A DNA stretch of 62,000 nucleotides from Phoronis australis. Taxonomy: Eukaryota; Phoronida; Phoronidae. Below are positions 1 through 11,300 of the stretch, in pieces (position 1 is the first letter of the stretch; each line of letters begins with the position of its first letter). The notes below the pieces were generated by a model. It did no database searches and was not told where the DNA came from. It worked only from the letters and a program-made list of their open reading frames with translations. The translations under genes were made by a program, and so were the position numbers. The stretch covers positions 63,147 through 125,146 of the forward strand of contig NMRA01000456.1 of assembly GCA_002633005.1 (NCBI GenBank), read 5' to 3'.

Positions 1-1
1 T

Positions 2-745
2 AGTAGAGCTAGTGAACAGGATTCTGTGTTGACTGAGAATGAGAAGCATGCTCTTAGGTCCAAAGTTGGGCAATTGTTGTGGTTAGCACACCAAAGTAGA
101 CCAGATTTACTGTTTGATGTTAGTGTTGTGGCGAACAATATCAAATGTTGTACTGTAAAAGACATGCTGATGGTAAACAAGATTATTGGCAAGGCTAAAT
201 CAACAAAGATGTCTCTAAAGTATCAATCCTTAGGACAGGACAGTGACTTGTGCCTGGCTTTGTTCAGTGATGCTGCCTTGGGCAATTTACCTGACGGTGG
301 AAGTCAAGGGGGTTATTTTATTGGTTTGATAAACCAGTCTGGGAAAATAACACCTATTTGGTGGAATTCAAAGAAAATCAGACGAGTAGTTAGAAGTACA
401 TTGGCAGCTGAAACTTTAGCCATGGCAGAAGGCATTGATGTGTCTCTCTTCATAATGACACTTTTAGGTGAATTGACGTGTGGGACACCAGATTCTACTG
501 TTGTACAACTGGTATGTTTTACTGATTGTAAGTCATTATTTGAGGCAATTAAGTCACAAAAGTTTGTAACAGAGAAGAGGCTTCGAATGGAAATCAGTGG
601 TATAAAGGAACTCATTGAAAACAAACAGATTAAAGAAATTAAATGGTGTGATTCTAAAGCTCAACTAGCTGATTGTCTTACAAAACGTGGAGCATCCTCT
701 ATTGTACTGCGAAAAGTGTTAGAGACAGGCATGTTAGAACTTTAG
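2..745 (+). CDS. Ty1/copia retrotransposon Pol, C-terminal RT/RNase H part (partial)
   Basis: The frame is open from base 2, so the 5' part of Pol lies outside the window; it ends at TAG 743-745. The visible 247 codons are the end of the reverse transcriptase (LLWLAHQSRPDLLFDVS, the usual copia block before RNase H) and the whole RNase H domain. The acidic residues expected of RNase H are present: Asp in FSDAALG, Glu in STLAAETLA, Asp in CFTDCKSL and Asp in WCDSKAQLADCLTKR. The tract SKKIRRVVRSTLAAET is typical of the copia elements of marine animals. RNase H degrades the RNA strand during reverse transcription. No stop or frameshift is visible, so the copy looks young. Clade assignment (GalEa-like or other) is inference. 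Confidence 0.93.
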   Translation, partial: SRASEQDSVLTENEKHALRSKVGQLLWLAHQSRPDLLFDVSVVANNIKCCTVKDMLMVNKIIGKAKSTKMSLKYQSLGQDSDLCLALFSDAALGNLPDGGSQGGYFIGLINQSGKITPIWWNSKKIRRVVRSTLAAETLAMAEGIDVSLFIMTLLGELTCGTPDSTVVQLVCFTDCKSLFEAIKSQKFVTEKRLRMEISGIKELIENKQIKEIKWCDSKAQLADCLTKRGASSIVLRKVLETGMLEL

Positions 746-829
746 TCAGAACATTTATTGTATACGTGTTAGTAAAACTATATTAGATAGTTTTTGGTGT
801 ATGGATCATCTTAAGGAAAAGAAAGAGAG

Positions 830-1059
830 TGGAATTTGATAACTGTATTGGAATGTGTTTATATCCTGTCATTACATATTATTCTATCCTGTTGTTGTTT
901 ATGGTTTAGTGGTTCCTGTTTTGTAGTCAGAACTACTCTATTAGTCATATAGCTAGAACCTATAGACTTCCTGTACATTTCTGTATATATTCTATTATTT
1001 GTTGATATCAATACACTTTTAGTTCGACAGCCAACTGGGCACAATCTTTGTTTTACTCA
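830..1059 (+). repeat. Putative copia 3' LTR
   Basis: It begins TGGAATTTGATAACTG directly after the purine tract and ends at TTTTACTCA. It holds TATA-like tracts near 948 and 984 and AATACA near 1010, which would suit U3/R signals. The length, 230 bp, is normal for copia LTRs. The 3' boundary is inferred only from the terminal CA and could be shifted by some bases. Confidence 0.6.
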
Positions 1060-1110
1060 CGACTTTTCAGGGCTATTGGTTGATAGTCTTTTATTTTGCG
1101 ATTCACTTAC

Positions 1111-1779
1111 CTTTAAGTAATTAACGCAGACCTCTTTGGAGGAGAGCACTCCGAGAAATGGGAAGAGTATTATTGGAAGGAGGGCTGTGACTGCCAATGG
1201 AAGGGCCTCTGTTGTCCAAAACACTGCCATGACAAGTCCAGCATAACCACACTTCACAACCTATCAAGACAGGGCTGCTAATATTTTACCTTGTACACAT
1301 ATTCGTGAGTCAAAATAAATCTCAACTCCACACAGCCAGCCATCTGAGTCATTAACCTCTAAACATCAATAACTTGTGTGTGAAAATCTAAATTTTGGTT
1401 TCGATGTAGCTCTATGCTCTTGCACGGGAAAGCTCTCACCGTAGTCGCAAGTATTCGCTTAATTTAACAATAATACTATAACAATATCCTATGGAAGACT
1501 CAATAGTTCTCTGACCTGATTACATTGCGAACTGATTACAATCAAAGGCAATAATTAATATCTCACCTTGTCACCAGGACTGACAGCAACCATAGGAAAC
1601 AACAGTACGGGTGTTAGCAATATAATTATTGTCTTCTTGAACGCCCACAATTCTTGAAGCCATGCGTGAATGCCCAATTTCCTCAAAGTGTCAGCGTTCC
1701 TTGCGTGAGGCCGTGGATCGTCGCCAATCGAGTTCATGTCCACTAAGTCAGCGTTGTTTCCAACTACGGAACAGTACAT
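1111..1779 (-). CDS. SLC13-family sodium/di- or tricarboxylate cotransporter, N-terminal exons
   Basis: Two exons are seen on the minus strand: 1779-1567 (71 codons from ATG 1777-1779; donor GTGAGA) and 1260-1111 (50 codons; acceptor GATAG, donor GTAAGT), both phase 0. Exon 1 holds the first membrane helix (FKKTIIILLTPVLLFPMVAV); exon 2 holds VMAVFWTTEALPLAVTALLP and ILFPFLGVLSSKEVCVNYLK, the hallmark N-terminal block of SLC13A2/3/5. These plasma-membrane proteins import citrate, succinate or sulfate with sodium. The 45-residue N-terminus before helix 1 is longer than in human SLC13A5. The rest of the gene would lie left of the window, beyond the copia element. The paralogue and substrate cannot be decided. 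Alternatively this is a broken copy, but both exons are intact and well spliced. Confidence 0.87.
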
Positions 1780-4700
1780 TATTTCGTGTCGATTATCTTA
1801 CATTATTATTTTAGCAAAGGTTTTGTAATTGCGCTTGTTTTGCAAGCGCTCATATGTTAGGGAACTTCTAGGGGACTAAATAAAATTTAAAATCTTCCAG
1901 GTCTGTGGAGGAATAACAACTGAGAGGATTTCACCTCGCGAGCCGGTGGCCGAATGTCTCGCTTGTTAGGCTTTCTTAAATTTACAAGCGTAAATGCAAA
2001 GTAAATGCAAGGTGAACTAAAAGTCCAGCCGATTAATTTCAGTAGCCAATGAAAATTAGGTATTGCATAACCTGACAACAACAAATCTTGCGGATTGCGC
2101 CGAGGGGCAGTAACTATTCGGATAGTGTGGACGTGCCGCTGAGATGGGATGCTTTTCTCAATTTTCTGGTATAGGTTTGGGACCAGTTTGATATAAATTT
2201 AGGTATAGAAATGAGATGGGAAATGACAATTTTTGTTTGATGCAAGTTTTATTCTGATAATACTCTGCACAGTATAACACGGGCTTTAAAAGTCACAAGA
2301 TACAAGAGGATAGGGTATGAATTAGGGTAGATTTTTCCAGCTAAATTGTAAATATGGGTTATGTTTTAAGCCCTCGATCGATACTATACAGCCGAGAAAA
2401 AATGAATACTTACCCAAGGGTTTGTCAGAACTAACTGTGTGTTCCATCATAAGTCAAAGCAGTTAAACTAACGCTTCTCCGTAAAATAACTTGGCAAAAC
2501 ACGTTAGCTGTAGAGCGACAACAGAGACCACCTGATATAGACAGGTGCCTGATGGGCTGTCTGCCTAGTGGGACAGGTTTACAACTGCTTCATGAAGACG
2601 CCTTCATACAGTTTCCGCACGCAAACGAGACAAATAACCTGCCTCAAGTAAACATCTTTTCCAAGGTCAACAGTTTTGAATACAATTTAAAAGTAATATT
2701 ACGTAACAAGGAAGGCTCAAGTCACGGTCTGTTATGATTGCTTTTAGCTTGGGGCCAGTGGTAACAATACACAAGTGTGCCGTTAGGCCATGAAAACGCA
2801 TGTAATAAGAACATAAGAATAATTTAAACCTTGAGCTCATATTGCATGTTTGAGAGAGCTCAACTCAATTCATTTTTATCCTCCAAGTCGTACTGGCTCA
2901 CCCCACGTTGCCAGTGTAAAGAGATAATTGAGAGACTGGTTTGCGGCGTCACGGGGCTAGAGAGCTTTGTCAATGCCAGTTAGGATTAGAGTAAGGGTGA
3001 GGGACGTACGGTTAGGGTTAAGGTCATGCATAAGTGGTGTGACGTCATTTCCTTCTGATTTTCTCCGCCGAGGTTATGAGCAGCCCGCACTTCATAACAA
3101 GTAAAGAGCAGCGGTACTCACGAAAGCTTGGGAGTCTCGATGGGTGAACTACTTCACTGTACTCCGAGTCACATGTCAATTTCATACCTGGCTTCTAGCC
3201 GCGGCTGCTCAGATGGGAATCCTACACGCCGCGCCAGCTTGAATAACTTCACTATTGCCTACTCAGTATCAGCAACGCATATTACCTGCAACTAGTCACA
3301 ACAGTCCGCGCGCTGTCGCGACCCATATCTTTTATTTTCGTGTTTATCTTGTTTAGGAAAAACATTACAGTAGGCTCGTCTATACAACAATGCACCATTA
3401 CAATGCAGTCACTATCGTATTCCGCTATAGTTTTTCCGGCTCAAATTACGCGCAGAAAGGAATGGTGTGAATATAACAAGGCATGATTAAAGCAGACCAA
3501 AAAGTGAATTTTCTCTAATTCCTTTTTCTATTTAAATCATCCATTTGATTGTCCTTGTGCAAAAATTTCAAGCAGGCATGTCGGATAGCAAGGCTCTTGC
3601 CGTGCTATTTGACCGTCGGGATCGCGAGCAGGGTAGTATAGAAAAAATATTGTAATTTATCATCAAAACCTTACATGACGCAACGCGGAACGTTTTCCAA
3701 TATCTGCCATGTTCTTATCACTCGACTTCTCCTTGTCACCTCAATAGTTGTAGTGTGACAGATTTGCCCTAACATTTCACTCTTGACTGCAAGGCCTTCT
3801 GCAGGGTGGATGGCTATTTCATTTAAAAAGTAATGCACGAATAAATTTTCCACGGAATGTCACATAAATTCTTACCCTTGAAATAACGACTGAGGTCATT
3901 TTCAAGGTTAAAAACTGTGGAGTTACTTTTGACTCAATACCTTGAAAATAACGCACCGCGTTATTTTTTGTCGATAGGTCAACGTTTAATGTTATACTGG
4001 CTGAAAGTCGATCTACGGCGTTAACATTCTACGGGATATGTATTCTTTAACCCTAAGATAATTTGTGTAAAGTGGTTTGCCTGTTTTAATTAAGTTGATT
4101 TGTCATGAAGCGCATTGGCGTTGTAAATTAGGGATCATTCCACATAGTTACCGCCAGTTTCAAAAACGTAGGCCCTAACTTACTCTGGGAGGGAGGCGGG
4201 ATTACTGATACCGGTGGGAGTACGCTTTCTTTTTTTAAATTACTATTAAACCCGTGCTTCTGTCAAAATAAATTCTCGGAACACTAACCGTCGGTGTCAC
4301 TTTGTTTCGTTCTTGTTTTAGAAATGATATCTTGGTTCGGGATGAACGGGCACATCGTTGTTGCTTCAAAACAGCCTTATACATTTCAAGCCACCAGGCG
4401 GCGTGAACGTTTCGGCCCGTAGTTGAAAGTTTAATTAGATACTGACAACATGGATCAGTCTAGGTCAGGGTGAATTCATTGCAACCAATTTCACTTCTGA
4501 TACAAGATAAGAAGACAATGTCGTTCTGAAAGTGTATATATCATGTGCCTGGGAACAAATTAGTTGTTTTCGACACAAGTCAACTTACGGTTTGTAACCG
4601 CTTTAAATGTCGGTGGAAATCATCCGGTCAGAGATTTATTATTTTTGGGTCTAATTTTAAAGTGTACGTTTTGTATGCCTTAGAAACTTAATAGTTATGG

Positions 4701-7700
4701 ATGGTGCTTTAATTGTTTTAAAGAAAAGGAGATCGACACTTAATGTGACCATGCTTTCGGCGTTCTCAAAGCAGCCGTAGTACTAGCGAAAATGTCGCTT
4801 AAAATTCTATCCATCAATTTCAAACACGAAATCCAAGTTATGCGTTTTTTAATTCACTAGACCTACAGAAAACACACATCCAGCGCCCACTACAAGTTAA
4901 TTTGCAATCGCACGCTCTCGCCGGAGAACAAGACTAACCGTACTCTATAACAATTTCTTGGCCGACCATGTCCAAACGCAAGAGTATGACTCTTCAAACG
5001 TACATGCAGGTTTTGGCACGATAATTGTATACTTGTATGATATCAAGACATAGTAATAAGGCCTACTTACTTTGTAAAGGGGCAACTTTGATGGATTTCA
5101 TCACTAGATCGGACGGGTGTAATGGAATTGCAAGATGTCTTCGCTGCAGTGTAGGTCAAACGTTGCGTTGCCTCTTCTACTGATAAGTCGCGAGAGTTAC
5201 AATAAAGTAGACAGTCACGTTTTATTCGGCTACAGTGAATTTTTATTGGAACTTAAGGTTTATGACCAACAGGGCATAGCAGTAAAATTTGACAGTGGTA
5301 TAATTCTAATATGCACAATTTTGACACAAGATTTATGGCTGTGTAACAAAACTGAGCTTCACGATGAAATGATAACAAGAGCAGCTAGCGCCCACCTTGT
5401 GCAACGCATATATCGCAATTACAAGAGATTCCCCTAAAAGGAGTGATGCTCGTACATGTAAACTAGCCTCTAGGGGGCGCATAGCAAGCCAGTAATGTTT
5501 TTCTCAATAGGGACACATGTGCCAAAATTAGAAACAAATTAAAACTGACACTATGGGCCACTGGTCAGATACGTCCAAAAGTCATCATACGTTGTTCACG
5601 TTCATTGAAATATACTTGCCAAATATTGCAAAGATTTTGCAATTGTTTAGGAGAAACAGCTGTGGATGCAAAAAAGCAGAACTGCAACTAGAGGGTGCCA
5701 CAGTAGTCACAATTGTTTTAAAGCCGTAGTCACCCGTGCCCTTCGAACTTTCAAAATCTTGCCAACTTTTATGAATATTCATAAAGGAACTTGGAAGATG
5801 ACAGAGGTAAACGCAGAACTTAAAATTGCTCTTAGAAAGAACACTGGCAGTCGGAGCCGTCTGACTTCTTGAAAATTCACATTACTATATCACCCGTCTC
5901 ATCTGATCTATGAAATGAGGCATGTCTGCAAAATTTCGTGAACATGCATCCAGAGGTTCTGGAGACACAGCAAGACGGACGCCAGACGGACGGACGCGGG
6001 ACAGGGATGACGGTTTAATGCGCTCGCATAAATATGTAGGGCGCATAAGAGGGAACACTACAATATAGCCTTATAGAGAATGTTTGAGCGGCCGATCTTG
6101 ACTAAATAGCTTCTGCAAAGTCCGCAATCTGGTGCTGCGTTGTTGACCCATTACTCCAATAGTCTTTATTTTGTAGCACATCTTCAAATATCCTATCAAT
6201 TCTGAGGCACCTCTTGATCCGTACGAAAGCTCCTTGAAAAGGCATCCATCTACACCATACGGCCGCTGTCCGCCTTGCTAACCCGATGCAGAATTAAATT
6301 TCCCCGTACAAATGACCTCATGAGTCATTATTTTCAGTGTCAAAAACGTAAATTGTATCGGGTCTAAAAGTCAACCACGTTACAGTGTGACACCACATTT
6401 CTTCCCTAAGAGATCTCTACTTTAGTTCAAACTCCATTCAAGAAATTCAGATATCACTCTATTATACACATAACCGTTCGCGCAGATTTTAGCCCTGTCG
6501 ATGAGCCGCCGGGTGATAACCCTCCATATACCTATGTGGGTGCATAAAAACCAATGATTCAATGGGTACGCCTTATTGCAATTTATTTCAGCCAGTCCTC
6601 CATTGTTCTGAAGTCCTCAATAATGCTGTAATTGTCCTGCTCCAAACAAACTGAACTTAGATCAGTGCTCATGACAAGGAGAGTTGATGACGCCAGCAGT
6701 TCTTGTATAAATCTATGGACAAAGAATGCTGTAAAATGGTTGAGGTTCTAACGGGTATACCAACACCAGTTGTATACTCAGGTTTCTGTTCTTGGAATAT
6801 TCAAACGAGTATCTAACTAAAGGCTATATCATACTTTGTGTAGCAGAAGACTAGGATATAATAAACTTGCATACACAGACTCTGTTTTGGGCCAGTTTGG
6901 CACATTTGACTCTAAAAGGTATTTTGAATCTTGGTAGAAGCAAAAGTGTGACTATATGTGCTAGTAGCCAAAGCAGACATTGTGTGTATGACCAGCTGAG
7001 TCACTGTTGTATTAATTTTATTACCTGTTTCTGGCATCATTTCTCAAGCCAAAAGCAAATTGCTATGTAACAGGGCTGGGATGAGGCCATCTAGCACAGC
7101 TATCATAATTAAGGAGGAAGGGAGCCCAGCTCTCTCAGACTGCTTTTTGGAACTTGTTCAACAGGCTTTCATCTACTGGACGTCTAAATGGACACCCCGA
7201 CAGAAATTTAGACACACTAGAACACTTTGTTCAGCATTTGGATGCTCTGTTCAGTATTTGGAAGCCCATGGTTAGCATGCAAGCATTCGTGTCTCTTTTT
7301 AATTTGCCAAAACAGCTCTGGCAGCTCACTGGCTTGTTCAAAATAAAACGTCAGTTCAGATATGTTGCACAGTATCACACCACACCATGACAGCAATTTG
7401 ACGTCATTACTCACGGATCCCCCGAGAAATTGGAACACTGATTTTTCATGTCCACTTCTTGAAATCCTGGATGAGTTCCTATTGCTCACGGCATCAAAGT
7501 TATATTTAATTTTTATTACGTTTATAAAAATTGGTTAAAAGCTTTAACATTACCCTTTTGTTGTAAGAAAAATTGCCAAATTGACCAAAAACGCCTTGTG
7601 AAAAATTAATACCACCCTTTAATTCAACTATAACTTTCCCTACATTGTGTAATGGACTATAGAAACAGTGATACATTAGTTTTCACATTGCCCTTGAAAT

Positions 7701-8331
7701 GGTTAGGAGTACCTGGGAACAGACTTTTGGAAAATATCTCTGCACAAGGGGAAAATAAATTCCAACAACTCTTTGGAATCATTCGAGAAAATCTCAAGTT
7801 CTGTACCTATTCTCAGTTCAGACATTAATATTCGAACAAGCAATAGACGGATTGAACCATCTATTAGATTTACGTAAGACCAGTCGTCAAATTAATACAA
7901 ATTAAAAAACAAAAGAAAGAAATATCCTAGATTAATCATCAATTTTCAAAAACAGTTTTTGAAATGCTTAACAAAAGTTTTCAAGCCACAGTGTGATCTT
8001 TGCAAATAAAAATGTTTGAACAAGTCAGAGAAAGCACACTAGTCAACGCTCAAACCCACAAGTAGAGACTAATGACCAATCAAAAACAATCAATTATCAC
8101 AGACAATCAATTATCACAGGCAATCAATTAATAAATCTTCCAGCCTCTACCTAAAATTTCCTTTACAGTCAAACACCACCAGCACAAGCTGTTACTTCTT
8201 GGCAGGTGTAGATTGCCTGTTCAAGTGCTCCAGTCTGAGCTCTCTATTATATGTAATCTCCCACCTGCAGGGGTCATGTCTGGGAGAAGGTCAGTTCACA
8301 TTACCACATAACATTGAGCAGCTCAGTGGTG
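1780..8331. other. Intergenic stretch, no gene recognised
   Basis: This is the 5' flank of the SLC13 gene and the 3' flank of FBXO15. No exon with conserved protein content was found on either strand. Small structures are a degenerate TTAGGG-like patch (2979-3023), an 11-bp inverted repeat ATTTTCAAGGT/ACCTTGAAAAT (about 3898-3951), and a GACGGACG-rich patch (about 5970-6000). A 100-codon plus-strand ORF at 5135-5437 has no recognised motif and no splice context, and was not called. Confidence 0.6.
8086..8136. repeat. 17-bp tandem repeat, three copies
   Basis: Units beginning CAATCAATTA recur at 8087, 8104 and 8121, with CAATCAATTATCACAG as the core. It lies just past the FBXO15 stop codon, within its probable 3' flank. 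Confidence 0.8.
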
Positions 8332-11300
8332 TCAATAATTGGTGCCGAACCAGTCATTGATATATTGCAGACTTAACTGCACAGTAAGGCCAGTGATGAA
8401 ATACTGTTCTCTTTCTGGCACCTGGAAGAATAAAAGAATTAAGAATTTTCAGGATGCACACTATAATTTCATTTTGGGTGCAGGTAGCCCCTTTCCCTTT
8501 GTCACCAACGACAGTTTGCCTGATGTGCAAATTTTTGCCATGAAGGCACCGATCCCTGTCTCGTGTATGAAAACCCGTCATGAACAACAAAATGGCTGTG
8601 GGTTTTGACGTTGATATATTCCAGAGAATTATGAGATATGTCTATTCACGTTGTCAAATACTCAAGTGACAACTTGTTTGTTAGGTTACAAAACCAAAAA
8701 AGTCACTATTGGGTTACAGAGAATTGTTTTTCACAAACTGCATAATCTATGATTTAAGCTATTAGTGACATATGGGGTTTTAAGTGATTTCTCAGCAGTC
8801 AAACCCCAAATGTAGCAGCCCCTTGCTTCCTATGGCTCTAGGGCAGTAAAAGGTCATGACAGACATGCATTACTCGTATCAGGGAAACCTACTCAAATCA
8901 GTGACCAACACTGCTGTTAATCAAAACCCAGAGACGAAAGTAGAGTAGGGGGAGAGGGAGATCAAGAAAGAGAGAGAAGGGGCAAAGGATGACAGAGGAC
9001 AAAGTGTGATCAAGTGAATTATGTGGTCCAAGATCACCATTGTTATCTGTGTTCTGGCCACATGGTTCATCACATGCCTAACATATCCCGTGTACCATAA
9101 CAGAATCATTAACACCACACAGACACCATGTTGTGTTGTGTCCTTACCCACACAAGCTCCATGTTCACATTTCCTCTCTCCTCTCTCAAGCTAATCCTGT
9201 AGGTGTCACCATCGTAGTCGTAGTTTGTGGAGTCTCCAGAAGGGGTCACTTTGATAAGGGAACTAAACAAAGGCAGCAAAATTCCATATATAAGCTAAAT
9301 ATACTGCACTTGCAGAAGCAAAGAAAATTGAATTAACTTTTGTTTGTAAGACGCTGACAACTGGAAGTCACAGAACACCACTGAGTTATGAATGGCCACC
9401 TGACATTCACAAGACCAAACATGCCTGCTTTACATCTGAAACATGTTCCATGTTAGCCAAGCAATCACAACTTCCTCCTGCTGTAATAACATCGGCCTTC
9501 GGCCATCTAAGTAAAACATCGAGTTTTCCCGACTGTCTGAACACTCAAAGTAGTGTACTCACCTGAAGATGTTTAACAGCCAATTTAGGAAAAAAATATT
9601 TTACAATAATTTCTCTTTGTAATAAGCAAGGGAAGAACCTTACATAAGCTTGGGACTGAGGTTTTGTCAAAGATGATGTAGTGATATAGATTGAATTAAT
9701 TGACCAATCACATCAGTAGCACAGTAGCTGCCATTTAGCCAGAGTATACTTAGTAAGATTCCACGCATACTCATACAACGCTTTAAACTCATGCGACATG
9801 TTGTAAACAATATGGCAACTGACAGAAAACACTTGTCACTTGCATATATCAGAAATCAAATCTTACCACCTAAAATCCAAATAATGATTCAGGTAATAGC
9901 TTAAATAGCTGAGCTACTTAACAAGTAGAGTTTGGCTTCACCAGCAAAGCATTGCCACGGTGAGTTCAAAATCTGTCTTAAGTGGGGCTGATCTAAAAAA
10001 ATTCTTGAACTTTCTTGCCTGATTATGTCACATTGAGGTAATGGGCTACTTTTGTAACCAATGATCAAATGTCTTAAATAACTTTTGAAATATTAAAAGT
10101 AGACCAGTCCTATACAGCTATATATTTTCAGTCACAGAACTTCAATGTGTGCACAAAAGCAATGCCAAGACGTTCTTAACCATATGATTGTATATTTCTT
10201 CAAAAATCACGATCTTTCATGGAGTTTGCTGTATTTTCCACAAACACTGTAAATTACCTGAAAATAAATTCCGTTTCTTCATTCTATTACTTACAAAAGA
10301 ATCTCTGGGATTTTCTTTTAGTCTCAGAGCTCAGCAGTCAAAAATCAAGACTTCAATATTTCATTAATATCTTTTATTTTTAAAAGCATATTTCTCGGGC
10401 CAAAAGGTCTTAGATATGCTTCACGTTCGTGAAACTTACGACAATCTCTCTGAAAAATCAAGACTTTTTAGAAAGAATGCAATCATGCGAATACAATGGA
10501 CCCGGTTGACAGAAAGTTATTCTCTGGATAACAATAATGATGTCACATGATCACACTTCACGTTGCTATTGTTAAACAATGGACATCAGGCAACGATCAA
10601 ACTTGAACAGTGAACCCTGGGAATTATTTTTGTGCACATAATATTCTGTGATTAATGACTTTAAAATAAAGTAGTTTTATAGGTCTACAATACTTAAAAG
10701 TTGTTTAGAGATTTGATCCTTGGTAATGAAGGTAGCCAATTTCTTACACAGTAACGACAAGTTAATGGAATCTTTACGCTCAAGCAAGTTAATGGACACT
10801 TGCCTGACATCCCACATCAGTTCCCCTCTTTCATCTTCAAGCGTTAGGTCCAAGATGCAAACGTTCTGAAAATTAAAATATTCATATTAAAAAAGTAAAT
10901 TAACGTGAAATAGGTGATAATGATGATTATATTCATACACTCACAGTTCATGGTGAGGTTGGTGTTGCGGTATAGGCAGAGACTGTGAACTCCAAGTTTG
11001 ACAAAGAGGTTAAGTAAAAATTGTGAGATAATATGGTACCAGCAGCGGTGGTATAACTTGTGCTGTTTGTGTATCTGTATCATTTTAACATCTGCTGACA
11101 GATGGCAACAATGATGTACCGAAAATGATCACAAAGGCACAAATATTGACAAAAACATAACTGACATGAAACTACTGCCAAAACGGACAATGCCAAAAAT
11201 GACCATGCCAAAAAAAAGTGGCACTGGTGGAGTCGAGGACAGCAATGATGCCACTAATACCAACAACGGTGCAAAATGATCATCATCTTTGCCATCATCA

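Larger units (their letters stand above)
2..1059 (+). mobile_element. Ty1/copia LTR retrotransposon, 3' part
   Basis: Order seen: Pol end (to 745), 84 bp of spacer, a purine-rich tract at 813-829 that fits the plus-strand primer, then a putative 3' LTR from TG at 830 to CA at 1058-1059. The 5' LTR and Gag lie left of the window, so LTR identity and the target duplication cannot be tested. It is antisense to the SLC13 gene and ends about 50 bp from that gene's exon 2. Confidence 0.85.

Noticed and set aside
2979-3023. TTAGGG-like patch as a telomere remnant
   Set aside because: Only one to two perfect units with degenerate neighbours, too short to claim.
5135-5437. 100-codon plus-strand ORF upstream of SLC13
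   Set aside because: No recognisable motif, no splice context, and base composition like its surroundings. A 300-bp open frame is expected by chance in 62 kb.
7060-7489. Overlapping ORFs on both strands at 7.1-7.5 kb
   Set aside because: Opposed open frames in one place without a protein match. Treated as chance or an old repeat.
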